Positions 1-10,385 are shown, counted from the first letter of the stretch. The stretch: 64,000 bases of DNA from Pseudoips prasinana (GCA_951640165.1 OX621265.1:19047001-19111000); one strand, 5' to 3'. Notes: generated by a model not told the origin, from the letters alone. Numbers and translations are program-made.

Positions 1-221
1 CGTAGGTGATAGCGTGATAATATGTAGCCTATATGTTGACCCGACCTCTTAAAAATATTCGTGCAACATTTGAAGTAAATCCATGCAGTACTTTTTGAGT
101 TTAGCCCGGACATACATACAGACAAACAGACAAAAATTCTAAAAACTATATTCTAAGTATCATTTAAAAAAAAATTCAATGTACAGTTTTGACTTTTCTA
201 CGATTTTATTATATGTATAGA
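1..221 (-). mobile_element. Hel-B Helitron, cut by window start
   Basis: The sequence matches the interior and 5' end of the Hel-B family: the GTAGGTGATAGCGTGATAAT block, the AGTAAATCCATGCAGTACTT block, a (GACA)-like run, and a 5' end on the minus strand beginning TCTATACATATAATAAAAT. The 3' hairpin lies outside the window. Confidence 0.75.
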
Positions 222-227
222 TTGGTT

Positions 228-330
228 TGCGTTAGACCACGATCTCACCTGATGGTAAGTGAAGATGTGGTCGAAGGTGACCGCGTGTACCCATAAGATG
301 CCTGTTCACTCTAACCTTGAATAAACTCAG
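228..330 (-). mobile_element. degenerate LINE-like relic
   Basis: A short segment with CTCACCTGATGGTAAGTGA resembles a non-LTR 3' region common in lepidopteran DNA, as far as I recall. No reading frame survives. Only the resemblance supports the call. Confidence 0.3.
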
Positions 331-348
331 GTTATATGAGTCTGGATA

Positions 349-572
349 GTCATAGCTAGATGCTCTCACCAGTCCGAAAGCGATCGGCCATAGATGGGTG
401 ACCACCGAAGTAGATAAATTTGTAAGCCTCTCCGTGCTTCGGAGGGCACGTTAAGCTGCCGGTCCCGGTTGAAATGATTAGACAACAGTCGTTAAGCTAT
501 GTCAGAGGCCAACTGGGCGGCTTGAACAACTCTGACACTAGGGTAACCACTGCCCATACGATTAAGTAAAGT
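349..572 (+). mobile_element. 5S-SINE copy with deletion in its head
   Basis: Shares the head (TAGATGCTCTCACCAGTCCG), the ATAGATGGGTGACC block and the body (GTGCTTCGGAGGGCACGTTAA, then GGCGGCTTGAACAACTCTGA) with the fuller copy at 33272. The part of the head matching the 5S A box (GGTTAAGCAACTAGGC in that copy) is deleted here. It ends in a short AAGTA-like tail. Confidence 0.7.
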
Positions 573-595
573 AAATTTATATGAGAATAATATTT

Positions 596-843
596 TAAAC
601 GCGACACTTTGTAAGTATGGCTGGCTGGACGTTTGTTACTCTTTCACGTAAAAACTACTGAATGGATTTTTATGAAACTTTACAATATTATAGCTTATAC
701 ATCAGAATAACACATAGGCTACAATTTATAGAGATATTGTGTGAATTGTCCAAAATATGACGATAATTGTCAAGGAAGTTAGAAAAAATCTACCATCTGC
801 GAGTTATTCCGGCGTGCACTGTCAAAACCGCTAGAGGTACACA
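596..843 (+). mobile_element. Hel-A-type outer segment with extra 3' module
   Basis: Positions 596-742 are Hel-A-like (TTTGTAAGTATGG, ACTACTGAATGGATTTTTATGAAACTTT). They are followed by a module of about 100 bases (TGTGAATTGTCCAAAATATGACG to CTAGAGGTACACA). The same order occurs in reverse at 42598-43295, so the combination existed before the two copies separated. Confidence 0.6.
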
Positions 844-956
844 TCCTACTAATATTATAAATGCGAAAGATTTTGACTATACATGTATGGATGTATGTTT
901 GTTACTCTTTTACGCCAAAACTACTTTGACGCGGGTGAAACTGTGGGCATAGCTAG
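844..956 (+). mobile_element. Hel-A Helitron, short internally deleted copy
   Basis: Begins TCCTACTAATATTATAAATG after an A and ends with a weakened hairpin (GACGCGGGTGAAACTGTGGG) and CTAG before a T. At 113 bp it is shorter than other Hel-A copies (about 180 bp) because the middle is missing. Confidence 0.8.
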
Positions 957-1167
957 TAATATATATTTTTAAGTTAGTAACTATAAAAACTTAAATCCTA
1001 GACTTAAATAACGTTAGATTCTAACTCAATTTGTTTTGATTTATTGCAAAGTTGGAGGAAACGGCCAAATTTATGAAACAGACAAATTCACGGCAGTATA
1101 TTTTTATTGATAGTGATGGGAAAGATGGAGGCGGAGGCCGAACACTTTGGACGAAAATATTTAATTA

Positions 1168-1337
1168 CTAGCTGCCCCGCGCTTTTACCCGCGTTAAATT
1201 TTATAAATTACCACAGCTCCTCCCCCGTAGGTGATAGCGTGATAATATGTACCCTATATGTTGACACGATCTTTTAGTAATATTCATGCAATATTTGAAG
1301 TAAATCCATGCAGTACTTTTTGGGTTTAGCTGGACAT
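1168..1337 (-). mobile_element. Hel-B Helitron, 5' truncated
   Basis: Starts with CTAG and the terminal hairpin in reverse orientation (GCGCTTTTACCCGCG), then the CTCCTCCCCCGTAGGTGATA block. It stops in the TTTGGGTTTAGC segment, just before the hairpin insertion at 1339. Confidence 0.75.
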
Positions 1338-1338
1338 A

Positions 1339-1536
1339 AATATAATCTGTTTAGTAAATTATGCTATATTGTGTAAGCCCGTAGCATCGCTGTAGCTGTG
1401 TGTGTAGGTACTAACACAGCCACAGAGATGCTACGCGCTTACACAATATAGCATAATTTTATACCACCTCAGAAAAAGTCTGCATCTGATGGTATACAGA
1501 AGATCTGTCAACGTTCAATATAATCTGTTTAGTAAA
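1339..1536. repeat. hairpin insertion between 20-bp direct repeats
   Basis: The 20-mer AATATAATCTGTTTAGTAAA occurs at 1339-1358 and again at 1517-1536. Between them is a palindrome whose outer arms (1357-1378 and 1437-1458) are perfectly complementary over 22 bases, with further pairing of GTAGCATC with GATGCTAC inside. This could be an inserted fold-back unit with a long target duplication, or a replication-slippage product. Confidence 0.75.
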
Positions 1537-1989
1537 ATTCACAGCTACCACCTAACTGTGTTCTGTTAGATTGTGCGACTAGGTAGTTTAAAAAAAAACT
1601 ACATATGTGAATAGCACTACTTTTATTTTATTTCTAACACTACACTGTTTTAAAATAGGAAATACTAATAATAACTTTGTAATTTGGACTTGCGCGATAG
1701 CCCTAGTGGAGGGCAGAGTGACGACCCGGAATATATTACGTCTAGTTACCTTGCTGAAAGCCAGCCGGCAGATCTATGACCATTCCGTAGCTGGGCAGCA
1801 ATTTCACCAGAGAATAATACACTGATGGAAATAGTAAAAACGCGAGTTTATGTACAGTATTTACTGCCGATTTGCTGGTTGGCATTTGCGTCAATCGGCG
1901 ATTATTGCAACTCAGCAGTAAACAGCGGAAATATGGATGTAACAGTTCGCTAGCCAATTACGATTACTACAATAAACCCCTCCAAATGG
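1537..1989. other. no recognised feature
   Basis: AT-rich sequence with a more GC-balanced patch at about 1700-1940. Short open stretches on both strands show no motif I recognise. Confidence 0.5.
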
Positions 1990-2047
1990 CAACATAGTGT
2001 AACCTTTGGGGTGCTATGTCTTGTCGTGGACGATATCAGGCCGATGA
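1990..2047 (+). mobile_element. RTE 3' tail fragment
   Basis: Carries the degenerate RTE 3' end: GTCGTGGACGATATCAGGCC followed by GATGATGATTAT. It corresponds to the GTCCAGCAGTGGACGTCTTT...GATGATGATG end seen in the other RTE tails. Confidence 0.55.
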
Positions 2048-2293
2048 TGATTATAAAATTTATATATAAACAGTAAAATAACTGCCCTTATATATTATCT
2101 CGCAGGCATACATACACACACGCACACACATCTATCATCATAATCACTAACCTAATAATTGATTTAAAATACGATTTACTCTCTGCAAGCAAACATTGTG
2201 TAATATTGAGTTCTTCGTCATCGGTGTAGTGTTTGGTCTGTAATAAAATAGTAATGAATTGTCAGCTGTGAAGGACCTATTGGATGAATAAAT

Positions 2294-2631
2294 AAATATA
2301 TATAAAATTCTCGTGTCACAATGTTAGTTATCTTACTCCTCCGAAACGGCTTTACTGATTTTTACCAAATTCTATATGCATATTCAGTTGGTCTGAGAAT
2401 CGGCTACTATAAATTTTTTTACCCCTAAGTGATTAGGGTTGTTCACCCTTAACATTATTTTTTAAATTTTTTGACAAAATATTTTATTTTTATTTTTTCT
2501 ATAACGTGGCATTAAAATTACATACAACCCTAAATTTTTACCCCTTTATCACCAATCTTTATTTTGTAATAGCCATTTTAGTAATTTAATAATTTTAAAT
2601 TGTCGCGGACGAAGTCGCGGGTAGCAGCTAG
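2294..2631 (+). mobile_element. Helitron of a minor family
   Basis: Starts near ATATATATAAAATTCTCGTG, contains TCCTCCGAAACGGCTTTACTG, and ends with a hairpin-like TCGCGGACGAAGTCGCGG then CTAG at 2628-2631. The 3' end resembles Hel-C; the interior does not. Confidence 0.7.
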
Positions 2632-3299
2632 TAACTAAATAAAAATAAATAGCTAGGTCTCTACAAACAAAGTCGGCCTTGGGCGCAATGAGTGTCCCAC
2701 CACTAGTCACACTTATGACCAATGAACCGGTTTCATAGAATTTAATATTGAAATCGGCCGATTCGTATGACAAACCACTAAAACGAACTTTATACAAATA
2801 TTGAATAAAACTTGATCTCTCATTTTTACATACATACTTACAGATGATAATATTAGTGATTTTAGCATAGATTAGAGGTTACAAGTGTCAAGTTTGTTTT
2901 TTTATTTCTCCGTTTTTTTTTACTGTGTTCTAAAGGAGGTTGTCATTTTGAGTTTATCTTATCGTACCGCATTATAAATATTTTTATCCATGCACATTTG
3001 TCCCGCATAATACTTCGGGTTAAATAAAAATTATGATGATGAATCATAGCCACTGTCATCATAATATAATTTGTAAATGTAATATAAATTTAATTTATTA
3101 TTTTAATGTTCAATTTATATTTTGTACTTAGTTTAATCTCATATAACTGTTAAATGTGGCGATTATTATATACGCCGTTGTTGTCATATGCACCAGTGAC
3201 CATTGTTATAATATTTGCTATGTGAATTGTTAATGTTTATGATGTGGCTGTACTCAATAAATAAATAAATAAATAGCCCTCCCATATGACACTCCACAG
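2632..3299. other. no recognised feature
   Basis: AT-rich intergenic-type sequence with a short (AAAT)n run at about 3257-3275. No coding signal or repeat shared with the rest of the window was seen. Confidence 0.5.
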
Positions 3300-3430
3300 T
3301 AACCTAGCTTTCTGTTGGTGAAATAATTTTGAAAATCGGTTCAGTAGATCCAGAGATTACCCCTTACAACGTCACAAACTCACTACCTCAAACTCACAAA
3401 CGTTACCTCTTTATAATATTATTATAGATA
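3300..3430 (-). mobile_element. Helitron-like remnant
   Basis: Contains AAATCGGTTCAGTAGATCCAGAGATTAC and CTCTTTATAATATTATTATAG in an order like the 5' half of short lepidopteran Helitrons read on the minus strand. No CTAG end is visible. Confidence 0.45.
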
Positions 3431-3459
3431 ATAATAAACATCACTAACGTAGAAAAATT

Positions 3460-4321
3460 AAAAAACCAGCCAAGTGCGAGTCTGACTCGCCCATGAAGGG
3501 TTCCGTAGCAGCAAGTAATTCAGTTCATTAAATGAAAGCAAATTGCGGTTTACGATTTATGACGTATTAAAAAGAACTACTTGCTAGATCTCGTTCAAAC
3601 CAATTTTCGTTATTAGTTTGCATGGTAATGTACATCATATATTTTTTTTAGTTTTATTATTCTCTTATGTTAGAAGTTACAGGAGGGGGGACACTCATTT
3701 TACCACTTTGGAAGTGTCTCTCGCGCAAACTATTCAGTTTAGAAAAACATGATATTGGAAACCTCAATATCATTTTTGAAGACCTATCCATAGACACCCC
3801 ACATGTATGGGTACGATGAAATTTTTTTTTGTGTTTCAGTTCTATAAATAAAATAAAAATAAAATAAAAAAAGGTTTTTATTCACGTAGACTTTAAAAAA
3901 GCGCTTGTAAATAGTCAGAACATGTTTGTAGTAATATAATGGTATACATTATTATTTCTAGTAATATAGATATTTAGGTACGCATTGTATGAAAACATTT
4001 ATAAAATTTATTTTATTATAGCAATGATATTTAGCTAGCTCGTATCAAGTTATTGTCAAGAGATTATGTTTAATTATCTAGTTTAAGTCTAATATTTATA
4101 CTACATATTGTCAATGGTTCTGTCTATATTAAGTTATTATTATTACGACGGACCTTGTTGTTGTTCTATGTATGGGGACCCCCCAAAATTATTGTTATTT
4201 TTCTATTTTTGTGTAAATATCTTAATTCGGTTCACCGAATACATCTACTTACCAAGTTTCAACAGTACAGCTCTTATAGTATCGGAAAAAAGTGGCTGTG
4301 TCATACGGATGGATATTTATA
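3460..4321 (+). mobile_element. GGGTTCCGTA-type repeat, interrupted
   Basis: Begins with CCAGCCAAGTGCGAGTCTGAC and GAAGGGTTCCGTAGC; the later part (GGTTCACCGAATACATCTAC, TCGGAAAAAAGTGGCTGTG) matches the copy at 34377-34657, whose right end is TACGGAACCCT. It is split at about 3842-4090 by an LT1 LINE tail and ended by a Helitron at 4322. The terminal GGGTTCCGTA/TACGGAACCC pairing suggests a TIR element. The class is not certain. Confidence 0.6.
3842..4090 (-). mobile_element. LT1 LINE 3' end
   Basis: A-rich (AAAAT)n start, then TTTTTATTCACGTAGACTTT and GCGCTTGTAAATAGTCAGAA, as in six other places in the window. Read on the minus strand it ends in a U/A-rich tail, as expected for a 5'-truncated non-LTR insert. 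No coding part remains. Confidence 0.65.
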
Positions 4322-4440
4322 CCTAGCAGTGCCCCGCGGTTTTACCCGCGTTAATCTTTATAATATATAGCATATGTGTTATTCGGATATATAAGCTATA
4401 TTACTTACTACTACACTTTCGCCTTCATAATATTAGTGTG
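4322..4440 (-). mobile_element. Hel-A Helitron, shortened
   Basis: Starts CTAGCAGTGCCCCGCGGTTT with the reversed hairpin and ends TAATATTAGTGTGA, the complement of the TCACACTAATATTA 5' end. The centre is deleted. Confidence 0.7.
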
Positions 4441-5107
4441 ATATGTATCTATTTAGAAGTATACAACATGTAACAAAATTAACGCATACCCTCAAACACC
4501 CCAATTAGAATATTATGTTGTAATCATAATACATACATTGGATTTTTTATTTAACATGTATATGCATTGTTATTTACTAAATTAGTTTCTTGGAATAAAG
4601 ATTATTTTTCTTTTTTTTTGTATTGAATGATGGAATTTGTATGAATACAAATAAAACTGTGATTTTAAAAGTCTTTGACTTACGGTCCATTTCAATTTGT
4701 TTTGACTGTACAGGGTTAATATGACAATAATTTCCGTAGTTTTAATTATTTTGGAATAATAAATTACCTATATTAAAAATGATATAAATCGATCCAGTAA
4801 ACGATTCTGAACAAACTATTTTCAGGATGTGCGTTAATTAAGTTACATGTTGTATACGCATGTTTATCAGTTGTCTGGTTGCCATAGTGCAGGCTCAGTC
4901 CAAAATTTTTCTTACTATATGTTTATATGCTGGCTCGTCTCCGATAAGATTGACCGCTGTATTCTAAATTCATCCTGGACTCTATAATAATAACATCATC
5001 TATCATCTTTCACAATTTAACTTGTCATGCTTGACCATGGTCCGTGTGGCAAGTAATTAACCCCTACAAAAGGGAGAAAAATTCTTAAAAATAAATAAAA
5101 TAATCAT
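4441..5107. other. no recognised feature
   Basis: AT-rich sequence. I saw no open frame with a recognisable protein and no repeat shared elsewhere in the window. Confidence 0.5.
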
Positions 5108-5351
5108 AGGGGACAATGTCACACAGATCACCCTAGCTAGCCCCAAACTAAGCAAAGCTTGTACTATGGGTACCAGGCGACGATATACATACTTATATAG
5201 ATAAATAAATACTTATATAAATAGAGAACATCCATGACTCAGAAACCAACATTCGTGCTCATCACACAAATATTTGCACTTACCGGGATTCGAACCCAGG
5301 ATCACCAGCTTCGTAGGCAGGAGCACTACCAACTAGGCTACGGTGACCGTC
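5108..5351 (-). mobile_element. tSINE-1 copy
   Basis: Full-length layout on the minus strand: tRNA-like head with A box (GTAGCCTAGTTGGTAG form) and B box (GGTTCGAATCC form), then the ATATTTGTGTGATGAGCACG and AAGCTTTGCTTAGTTTGGGG body. RNA polymerase III transcription is inferred from the boxes; mobilisation would need a LINE partner. Confidence 0.85.
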
Positions 5352-5715
5352 TATAGTCTTTCAAAATTCTTATCTCATTCATTTAAATTACGATGACCAG
5401 CGATATTCTCCATAACCATTCTCCAATGACCAATCTGTCACACTTTTGTGACAAAAACTCCAATTGAACTGGTCTTCGTGACATTTAACCCTGGCCCTTG
5501 AAATTTTGGGGTCACGAAGTGACAATATACGTGAGGCTTTTGTTTTTTGTGACCTCTAGGTGACATGACTGGGGACACGATTTTGTTATGGTGTAAATAG
5601 AATTTTTGGGCGTAGAAATTGATTTTTGGACGGAGAAATTACTAAGAGATATAAAAACACAGTATAAAGTATGTATAGATGTTTATTATGAACTGATACA
5701 AGATTAATTAGATGA

Positions 5716-5940
5716 TAAAATAAAATAAATAATAAATAAAAAAGGGTATTATTCACGTAGACTTTAAAAAAGCGCTTGTAAATAGTCAGAACATGTTCGT
5801 AGTAATATATTATTAATTTATAATTATTTCTAGACATTTAGGTACGCGGATTGTAGGAAATAATTTACAATAAGATTTATTTTATAATAGTAACTATATT
5901 TAGCTAACTTAAATTTAGTTATTGTCAAGGAAAGGAAATT
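5716..5940 (-). mobile_element. LT1 LINE 3' end
   Basis: AAATAAAAAAGGGTATTATTCACGTAGAC then GCGCTTGTAAATAGTCAGAA, extended through CATTTAGGTACGCGG to AGTTATTGTCAAGG. This is one of the longer LT1 tails. Confidence 0.65.
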
Positions 5941-5941
5941 A

Positions 5942-6020
5942 AACCACTTTAGTGATCACCCATCTATGCACTGACCGCGAGCCTAGTTGCTTAACCCCCC
6001 GAATCACTTACGGACCATTT
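5942..6020 (-). mobile_element. 5S-SINE head fragment
   Basis: GATCACCCATCTATGCACTGACCGCGAGCCTAGTTGCTTAAC is the complement of the 5S-like head. The body and tail are missing. Confidence 0.6.
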
Positions 6021-6075
6021 TATTTCGAAACTTACATTTCCTATTTGTTACATAGACTCATTTGAATAGTGCCGC

Positions 6076-6270
6076 CGAAAAACTTACTAGGTTCTCGAAT
6101 AGCGACCACGAACCGGAAGACCCAGCTAGGCAGGCCCCGCACAAGATGTACCGATGATCTTGTGAGGATCACTGCGCATGACCCGCAATTGTGGAGATCT
6201 TTTGGAGAGGGGGGCCTTTGTCTAGTATTGGGCGTCTTTAGGCCGATAGTAATTATAATGATGATAATGG
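6076..6270 (+). mobile_element. RTE 3' end fragment
   Basis: Encodes a mutated version of the last part of an RTE reverse transcriptase (NRKTQLGRPRTRCTDDLVRI), then the 3' tail GGGGCCTTTGTCTAGTATTGGG and (ATG)n-like ATGATGATAATGG. It is a 5'-truncated insertion; the frame is broken downstream of the match. Confidence 0.75.
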
Positions 6271-7847
6271 TCGAATTTCGGCCAATGAAAAACCACTAGT
6301 TATGTGTTATTAAGTACTCAATAGCCGCGCAACGGTTATGACGTAGCTGCTATGTTATAATAATATATTTACATTGTGATAATTTATTTAATTAGTGATT
6401 ATCGTTTTATTAATTACTATAATAATTCTATAATAATTGTACATCTTAAAACTATTATTAATCGATATTAGACTTTCAAATGGTTGTCGCTGATAAAAAT
6501 ATAAATAGGGTAGGAGAATTATTAAAGAGGCATTCTTTGTACGACGGTAGATGAGAACGTTACTCTGTTCGATTAAATAATGTGTGTGGAAATTATCTCG
6601 GGAGTTTTAATGTGCAGAACCTACGAGTGCGTAATATATGATTATTTACTGTTATGTCATTATACTATGGCATTATAACTTAAGTTAGGAAGAACATAAT
6701 GATTTCCGTAACATACTAATTTTCTAACTCCCACACGGTAGAATTGGAGATCTTATTTGCGATATTAAATGCCTGAGAATGTTAAGAATAAGCTGTTACA
6801 ACAAAATATTGTTACGGTGACCGTAAGTTTCGATTTTTAAGCGGACATTTTTTTAGACCTTATGGTAAGTCGTCACCGTAGCTTATGAGCGCTTGCAACA
6901 CCAGAGGCATTAGATTTAGACCCTTTAGAAACCTTACAACTTTCTAGTATAGTATTAATTAGTTTAAAATCATATAGTATTTATTGTATAGTATTAAATG
7001 TATAGTACGTATTATATATATTTATATATTATAGATAGTATTCTTAATTATTATTATTTATAATTATAATGAGTAAATACATTTTTTCTACCTAAGTGCA
7101 CCTACCATGATCTCTCTGCACTACCCTAAGGTTGATTGGTAGAAAATGCCTTTCGCATTAAGTCCACCTATGTACATTCCCATAGTACTGAAGTATAAAT
7201 AAATAAATAAATATAGGACCGATTCGGTTGTGGTCACAGTTCTAACCTAACCTAAACTAATAATTATGAATACTGTCGGCGAAAACTACAGTCGAATTAA
7301 AGTCTTGTTGGAGAACAGTCCGTCGGCGTTTAGTCGTACAATGGATAATTGTAACCCCCTGACGAATTCCACTGTCCACCTACTTACTGACTTCATAATT
7401 CGTATTAAATATAAAGTCACAATACGTTATGAAAAAATGAAAGTAGGTTAAAATTATTGATGGTAACTTTTTTTAACATGTTTCAGCATTTAAGTGGATA
7501 GCGGACTATGGTGATTCAGTTCAATATTAAACCCTATTCGTATAACAATAAGAATAAATCTCGAACTGAAATGGAATTGATAAAACTTTAAGAGTATAAT
7601 ATTTATGAGATAAGATTAAGTATTCGAAGGGCTAAGTCAATTGAATTCATTAGATTAATTTAATGATTAATTAGGTTGTTGGAACAGAACTCTTTTTACT
7701 GTTTGAACTTCTACTTGAAAGCGTTTGATCACAGTCTTAAATGATAGTTTTAGTTCTAGTTTTATCCTAAGAAAAAATATATGTGGCATATTTTGCCGGA
7801 CTGCTGATAGAAGTGAAAACTATTTTCTACACTTCTAATCTAAATAA
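6271..7847. other. no recognised feature
   Basis: About 1.6 kb of AT-rich, apparently low-copy sequence. It contains a short (AAAT)n run near 7195-7215 and an open frame at 7266-7451 with no recognisable motif. This is one of the few long stretches without an evident mobile element. Confidence 0.5.
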
Positions 7848-8030
7848 TCCTACTAATTTTATAAATGCGAAAATTTGTAAGTATATTTGTGTGGATGTTT
7901 GTTTCTCTTTCACGTAAAAACTACGGAGCGGATTTTGATTAAACTTCGTAGAGATACAGCTTATATATCCGACAAACATAGGCTATAATTTTTCTAGTTC
8001 AACGCGGGTGAAACCGCGGGGAACAGCTAG
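7848..8030 (+). mobile_element. Hel-A Helitron, full length
   Basis: TCCTACTAATTTTATAAATG at the 5' end, hairpin CGCGGGTGAAACCGCG, and CTAG at 8027-8030. Length 183 bp. No protein is encoded; it would depend on a RepHel protein supplied elsewhere. Confidence 0.85.
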
Positions 8031-8198
8031 TATACTTCACACTTTACATTAGGATTCTTTCTATAAAAATAACGCACGGAGGTTTATATACGTACATACA
8101 TAGTATACCTATAGCTCATGGAAAGCGTTCGGTGACGATGACTGGACTTTCACGCTTTTTCTTCTCCCAAAGAGTGCTCAACGCGCGTAAATAAGTTT

Positions 8199-8390
8199 TC
8201 ATTTAAAAAATTCAGTAGCGGCCCGGAGTCTGCAAATTAGCGATGTTACACACCCGTGCCTTGAAGAGCAGGTAATGGCATCAGTGATATATCTGAACAT
8301 TTTCCGTGACAGCTGTCCCATCGGATCGTAAGGGTGACGGAGTACTTTTAACCCTTTTCCGGGCAGTGGGGATATAGTTACCACCACATT
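8199..8390 (-). mobile_element. degenerate tSINE-3 body
   Basis: GTGCCTTGAAGAGCAGGTAATGG and TGTCCCATCGGATCGTAAGGGTGACGG match the middle of tSINE-3 with many changes. It is an old copy without head or tail. Confidence 0.45.
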
Positions 8391-8769
8391 TTGAACTCTA
8401 TTAGCTTATAATAAGGTCCAAAACCAATGAATTAGGAATATACCTACTGCCTGTTAAAGGGTTAAAAGACTTTTAATTAACTGCTTCACTGGGAGTTTAA
8501 GAAGTACTAGTCAATATGTCAATACCCAATTACTGTATCAATATAATCTAATTTCAAAGCTTGTGTTGACCACTTAATAATGAGTCTTAATGATACAACA
8601 ATAGACATGTCAAAACCAAGACCATGACGCAGAAGAACGATACTCCTATTCCCGTCCCGTTCACGTCATTAATTGTTTCATTTTCGAGTCTCACACAAAA
8701 AAAAACTGTTTTAAAAATTATAAAAGTTAAATGTAACTAATGTGTAATGTGACGTAAATTATTATTTAA

Positions 8770-8967
8770 CCTTTTCGATCACGTACGGTTCGCTTTCAAC
8801 GATACTTCCTCCCACCTACGTTGAGGTTGTGGAATGAACTCCCTGTTACGGTAATCCCAAGAGACTACAGCATGGGGCCCTTCAAAAACGGAGTTATAAG
8901 GTTTCTAAAGAGTTGGCAACGCGCTAATGATGCCCCTGGTGTTGCAAGCGTTCATAGGCTACGGTGA
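8770..8967 (+). pseudogene. LT3 LINE ORF2 C-terminal fragment
   Basis: An open reading frame without a start encodes residues of the form SRTVRFQRYFLPPTLRLWNE, followed by LPVTVIPRDYSMGPFKNG, and stops at 8965-8967. This is the C-terminal extension of a Jockey-like non-LTR reverse transcriptase ORF (R-FLP-LWNELP pattern). It is a 5'-truncated insertion without catalytic domains, followed by a 3' region (ACTTACCATCAGGTGGGCTG) and an A-rich end at about 9018-9026. A second copy of the same end is at 33063-33236. The family and fragment type are fairly secure; the exact clade is inferred. Confidence 0.7.
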
Positions 8968-9021
8968 CCACTTACCATCAGGTGGGCTGTATGCTTGTTT
9001 GCCAACTAAGTAGTATAAAAA

Positions 9022-9135
9022 AAAGCCGAAGCCGCTGGATGCGGGCAGCAAAAGACCGGCTATTGTAGAAATCCTTGGGGGAGGCCTTTGTCCAGCAATG
9101 GCCGTCTTTCAGCTTATATGATGATAATGATGATG
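9022..9135 (+). mobile_element. RTE 3' end fragment
   Basis: GCTGGATGCGGGCAGCAAAAG, GGGGGAGGCCTTTGTCCAGC and the terminal ATGATGATAATGATGATG run match the RTE 3' end. It directly follows the A-rich tail of the LT3 insert. Confidence 0.75.
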
Positions 9136-9445
9136 AATAAATAATACATGCAGTCCAATAGGAATACTAGTTATCTAAAAAGACTTAATATTACTGTCCA
9201 AATTATTCCATGCATTATGGTCACCCTACATAACTAATTATGTGTCTACTAACATTTTGAGATTGTATCTTAAAATTTTAATATTTAAATCAATTTGTTA
9301 ATTAATTTGTATATATTTTACGCTTATTATAATCTGACTCATCGTAGATATATATATTATAAGCCGTTATGAGCTCAAAGGCCTACGAGTTGAGTGGGGC
9401 GCTTATAGCGTGACTTATTCTCTACATTTATAATAATAATAATAA

Positions 9446-9920
9446 TGTCATCCTAGCCGAATTTCGGCCACGGTGGCCAGTCTCAATAGAGATTAGCCAT
9501 CGCCGCGGGACATATTATAGTAGTCTGTGCGCAAACACAGGAGCACTTTCTATTCCATCACTCTTATGATCCGATGGGACGCCAAGCGACACGACCGGAA
9601 AGAGGTCAGGTACAGGACCGACTGCTTTACGTGCTCTACGAGGCACGGGGGTATATGCTTACACCATAGGTATTGGAATAAAGCCCAGCGCGAACCCACA
9701 ATAGAAGTGCATTTAGTCGAAAAGACTGATCAACTCCTGCATGCTCTTGCCATTGAGCTGGGAGATGACTTTCTTGAGCTTCTCAGCGTCAGCTTCAATA
9801 CCCACGGAGCTGAGGATTTTCTCAACATCCACCGCAGCAGGGACTGCCTTGCTTCCCAGCACAGCTAGTAAATACGCGTATAATACCAATTATTTTTACA
9901 GAAAAGTCCCAAAACTTTTG
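9446..9920 (-). mobile_element. tSINE-3 copy interrupted by an RpLP2 retrocopy
   Basis: The 3' part (9446-9655) and the post-head part (9878-9920, TTTTTACAGAAAAGTCCC) are ordinary tSINE-3 on the minus strand. They are separated by a 222-bp insertion at 9656-9877. GTATA occurs at both boundaries (9651-9655 and 9878-9882), consistent with a 5-bp target duplication. The head beyond 9920 is lost. Confidence 0.75.
9713..9877 (-). pseudogene. RpLP2: ribosomal protein P2 retrocopy, truncated
   Basis: On the minus strand an open frame of 54 codons reads AYLLAVLGSKAVPAAVDVEK, then ILSSVGIEADAEKLKKVISQ, then LNGKSMQELISLFD and a stop. This matches the N-terminal dimerisation half of acidic ribosomal protein P2, a stalk protein of the large ribosomal subunit, starting a few codons after the initiator. 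The acidic hinge is missing: the frame jumps from QELI to an LFD-stop ending like the family C-terminus. The family is usually about 110 residues. The coding match starts exactly at the insertion boundary (9877); a presumed 3' UTR piece continues to 9656; there is no poly(A). It lies inside a tSINE-3, so I read it as a 5'-truncated, internally deleted retrocopy, not a working exon. Confidence 0.8.
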
Positions 9921-9924
9921 GCCC

Positions 9925-10045
9925 GACCCCGTCGAACCCGTCGACGTTTAGAAACGCGCGTCGAAGCCGCGCTTTTATCCTACAAAGCCGTTTGTATCGC
10001 TACAAACGCGCTTCAACGGCGCGCTTAAAAAACGTGGCCTGCATA
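9925..10045. repeat. CpG-rich patch with short inverted repeats
   Basis: Unusually rich in CG dinucleotides for this window (GTCGACG, AACGCGCGTCGAAGCCGCGC, GGCGCGC), with a small stem CGTTTGTA-TCGC-TACAAACG. I do not recognise the element. Confidence 0.5.
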
Positions 10046-10385
10046 GGCCCTAATATTAATATTTTTTTTTTATATTTTTATATTTTCTATGGAACTAGAA
10101 ACTGGAACTTTTCAAGCCTAATGATGAAATTCTGACGGCAGATATTATACTAACAAGCTGCTTACTAATAATTTCAACTGGGTGGCGACATTATTAAAAA
10201 AAAAAGCCGTTCAGTTAAGCAGTAGACGTAAATCTAGATTCCTCAACGATTATTCATGTACTTAAATTATCTAGTTTGTCTAATTTGAATGAATATGCAC
10301 TACTCTCGAATAAGGACGGCTAAGAGTTGCTTCTCATTTAAAATAATAATAATCATAAAAGTTTTATTGGCAGAAAATATTTGTA
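10046..10385. other. no recognised feature
   Basis: AT-rich with homopolymer runs. Nothing identifiable. Confidence 0.45.

Noticed and set aside
2549..2797. 82-residue minus-strand frame
   Set aside because: Its C-terminal part is inside a Helitron end; no known motif.
9713..9877. A genuine RpLP2 exon
   Set aside because: It is enclosed in one SINE with a GTATA repeat at both ends, lacks the acidic hinge, and no further exons were seen nearby. AG before CTGTGCTGG (a possible splice acceptor) falls within codons that already match the protein.
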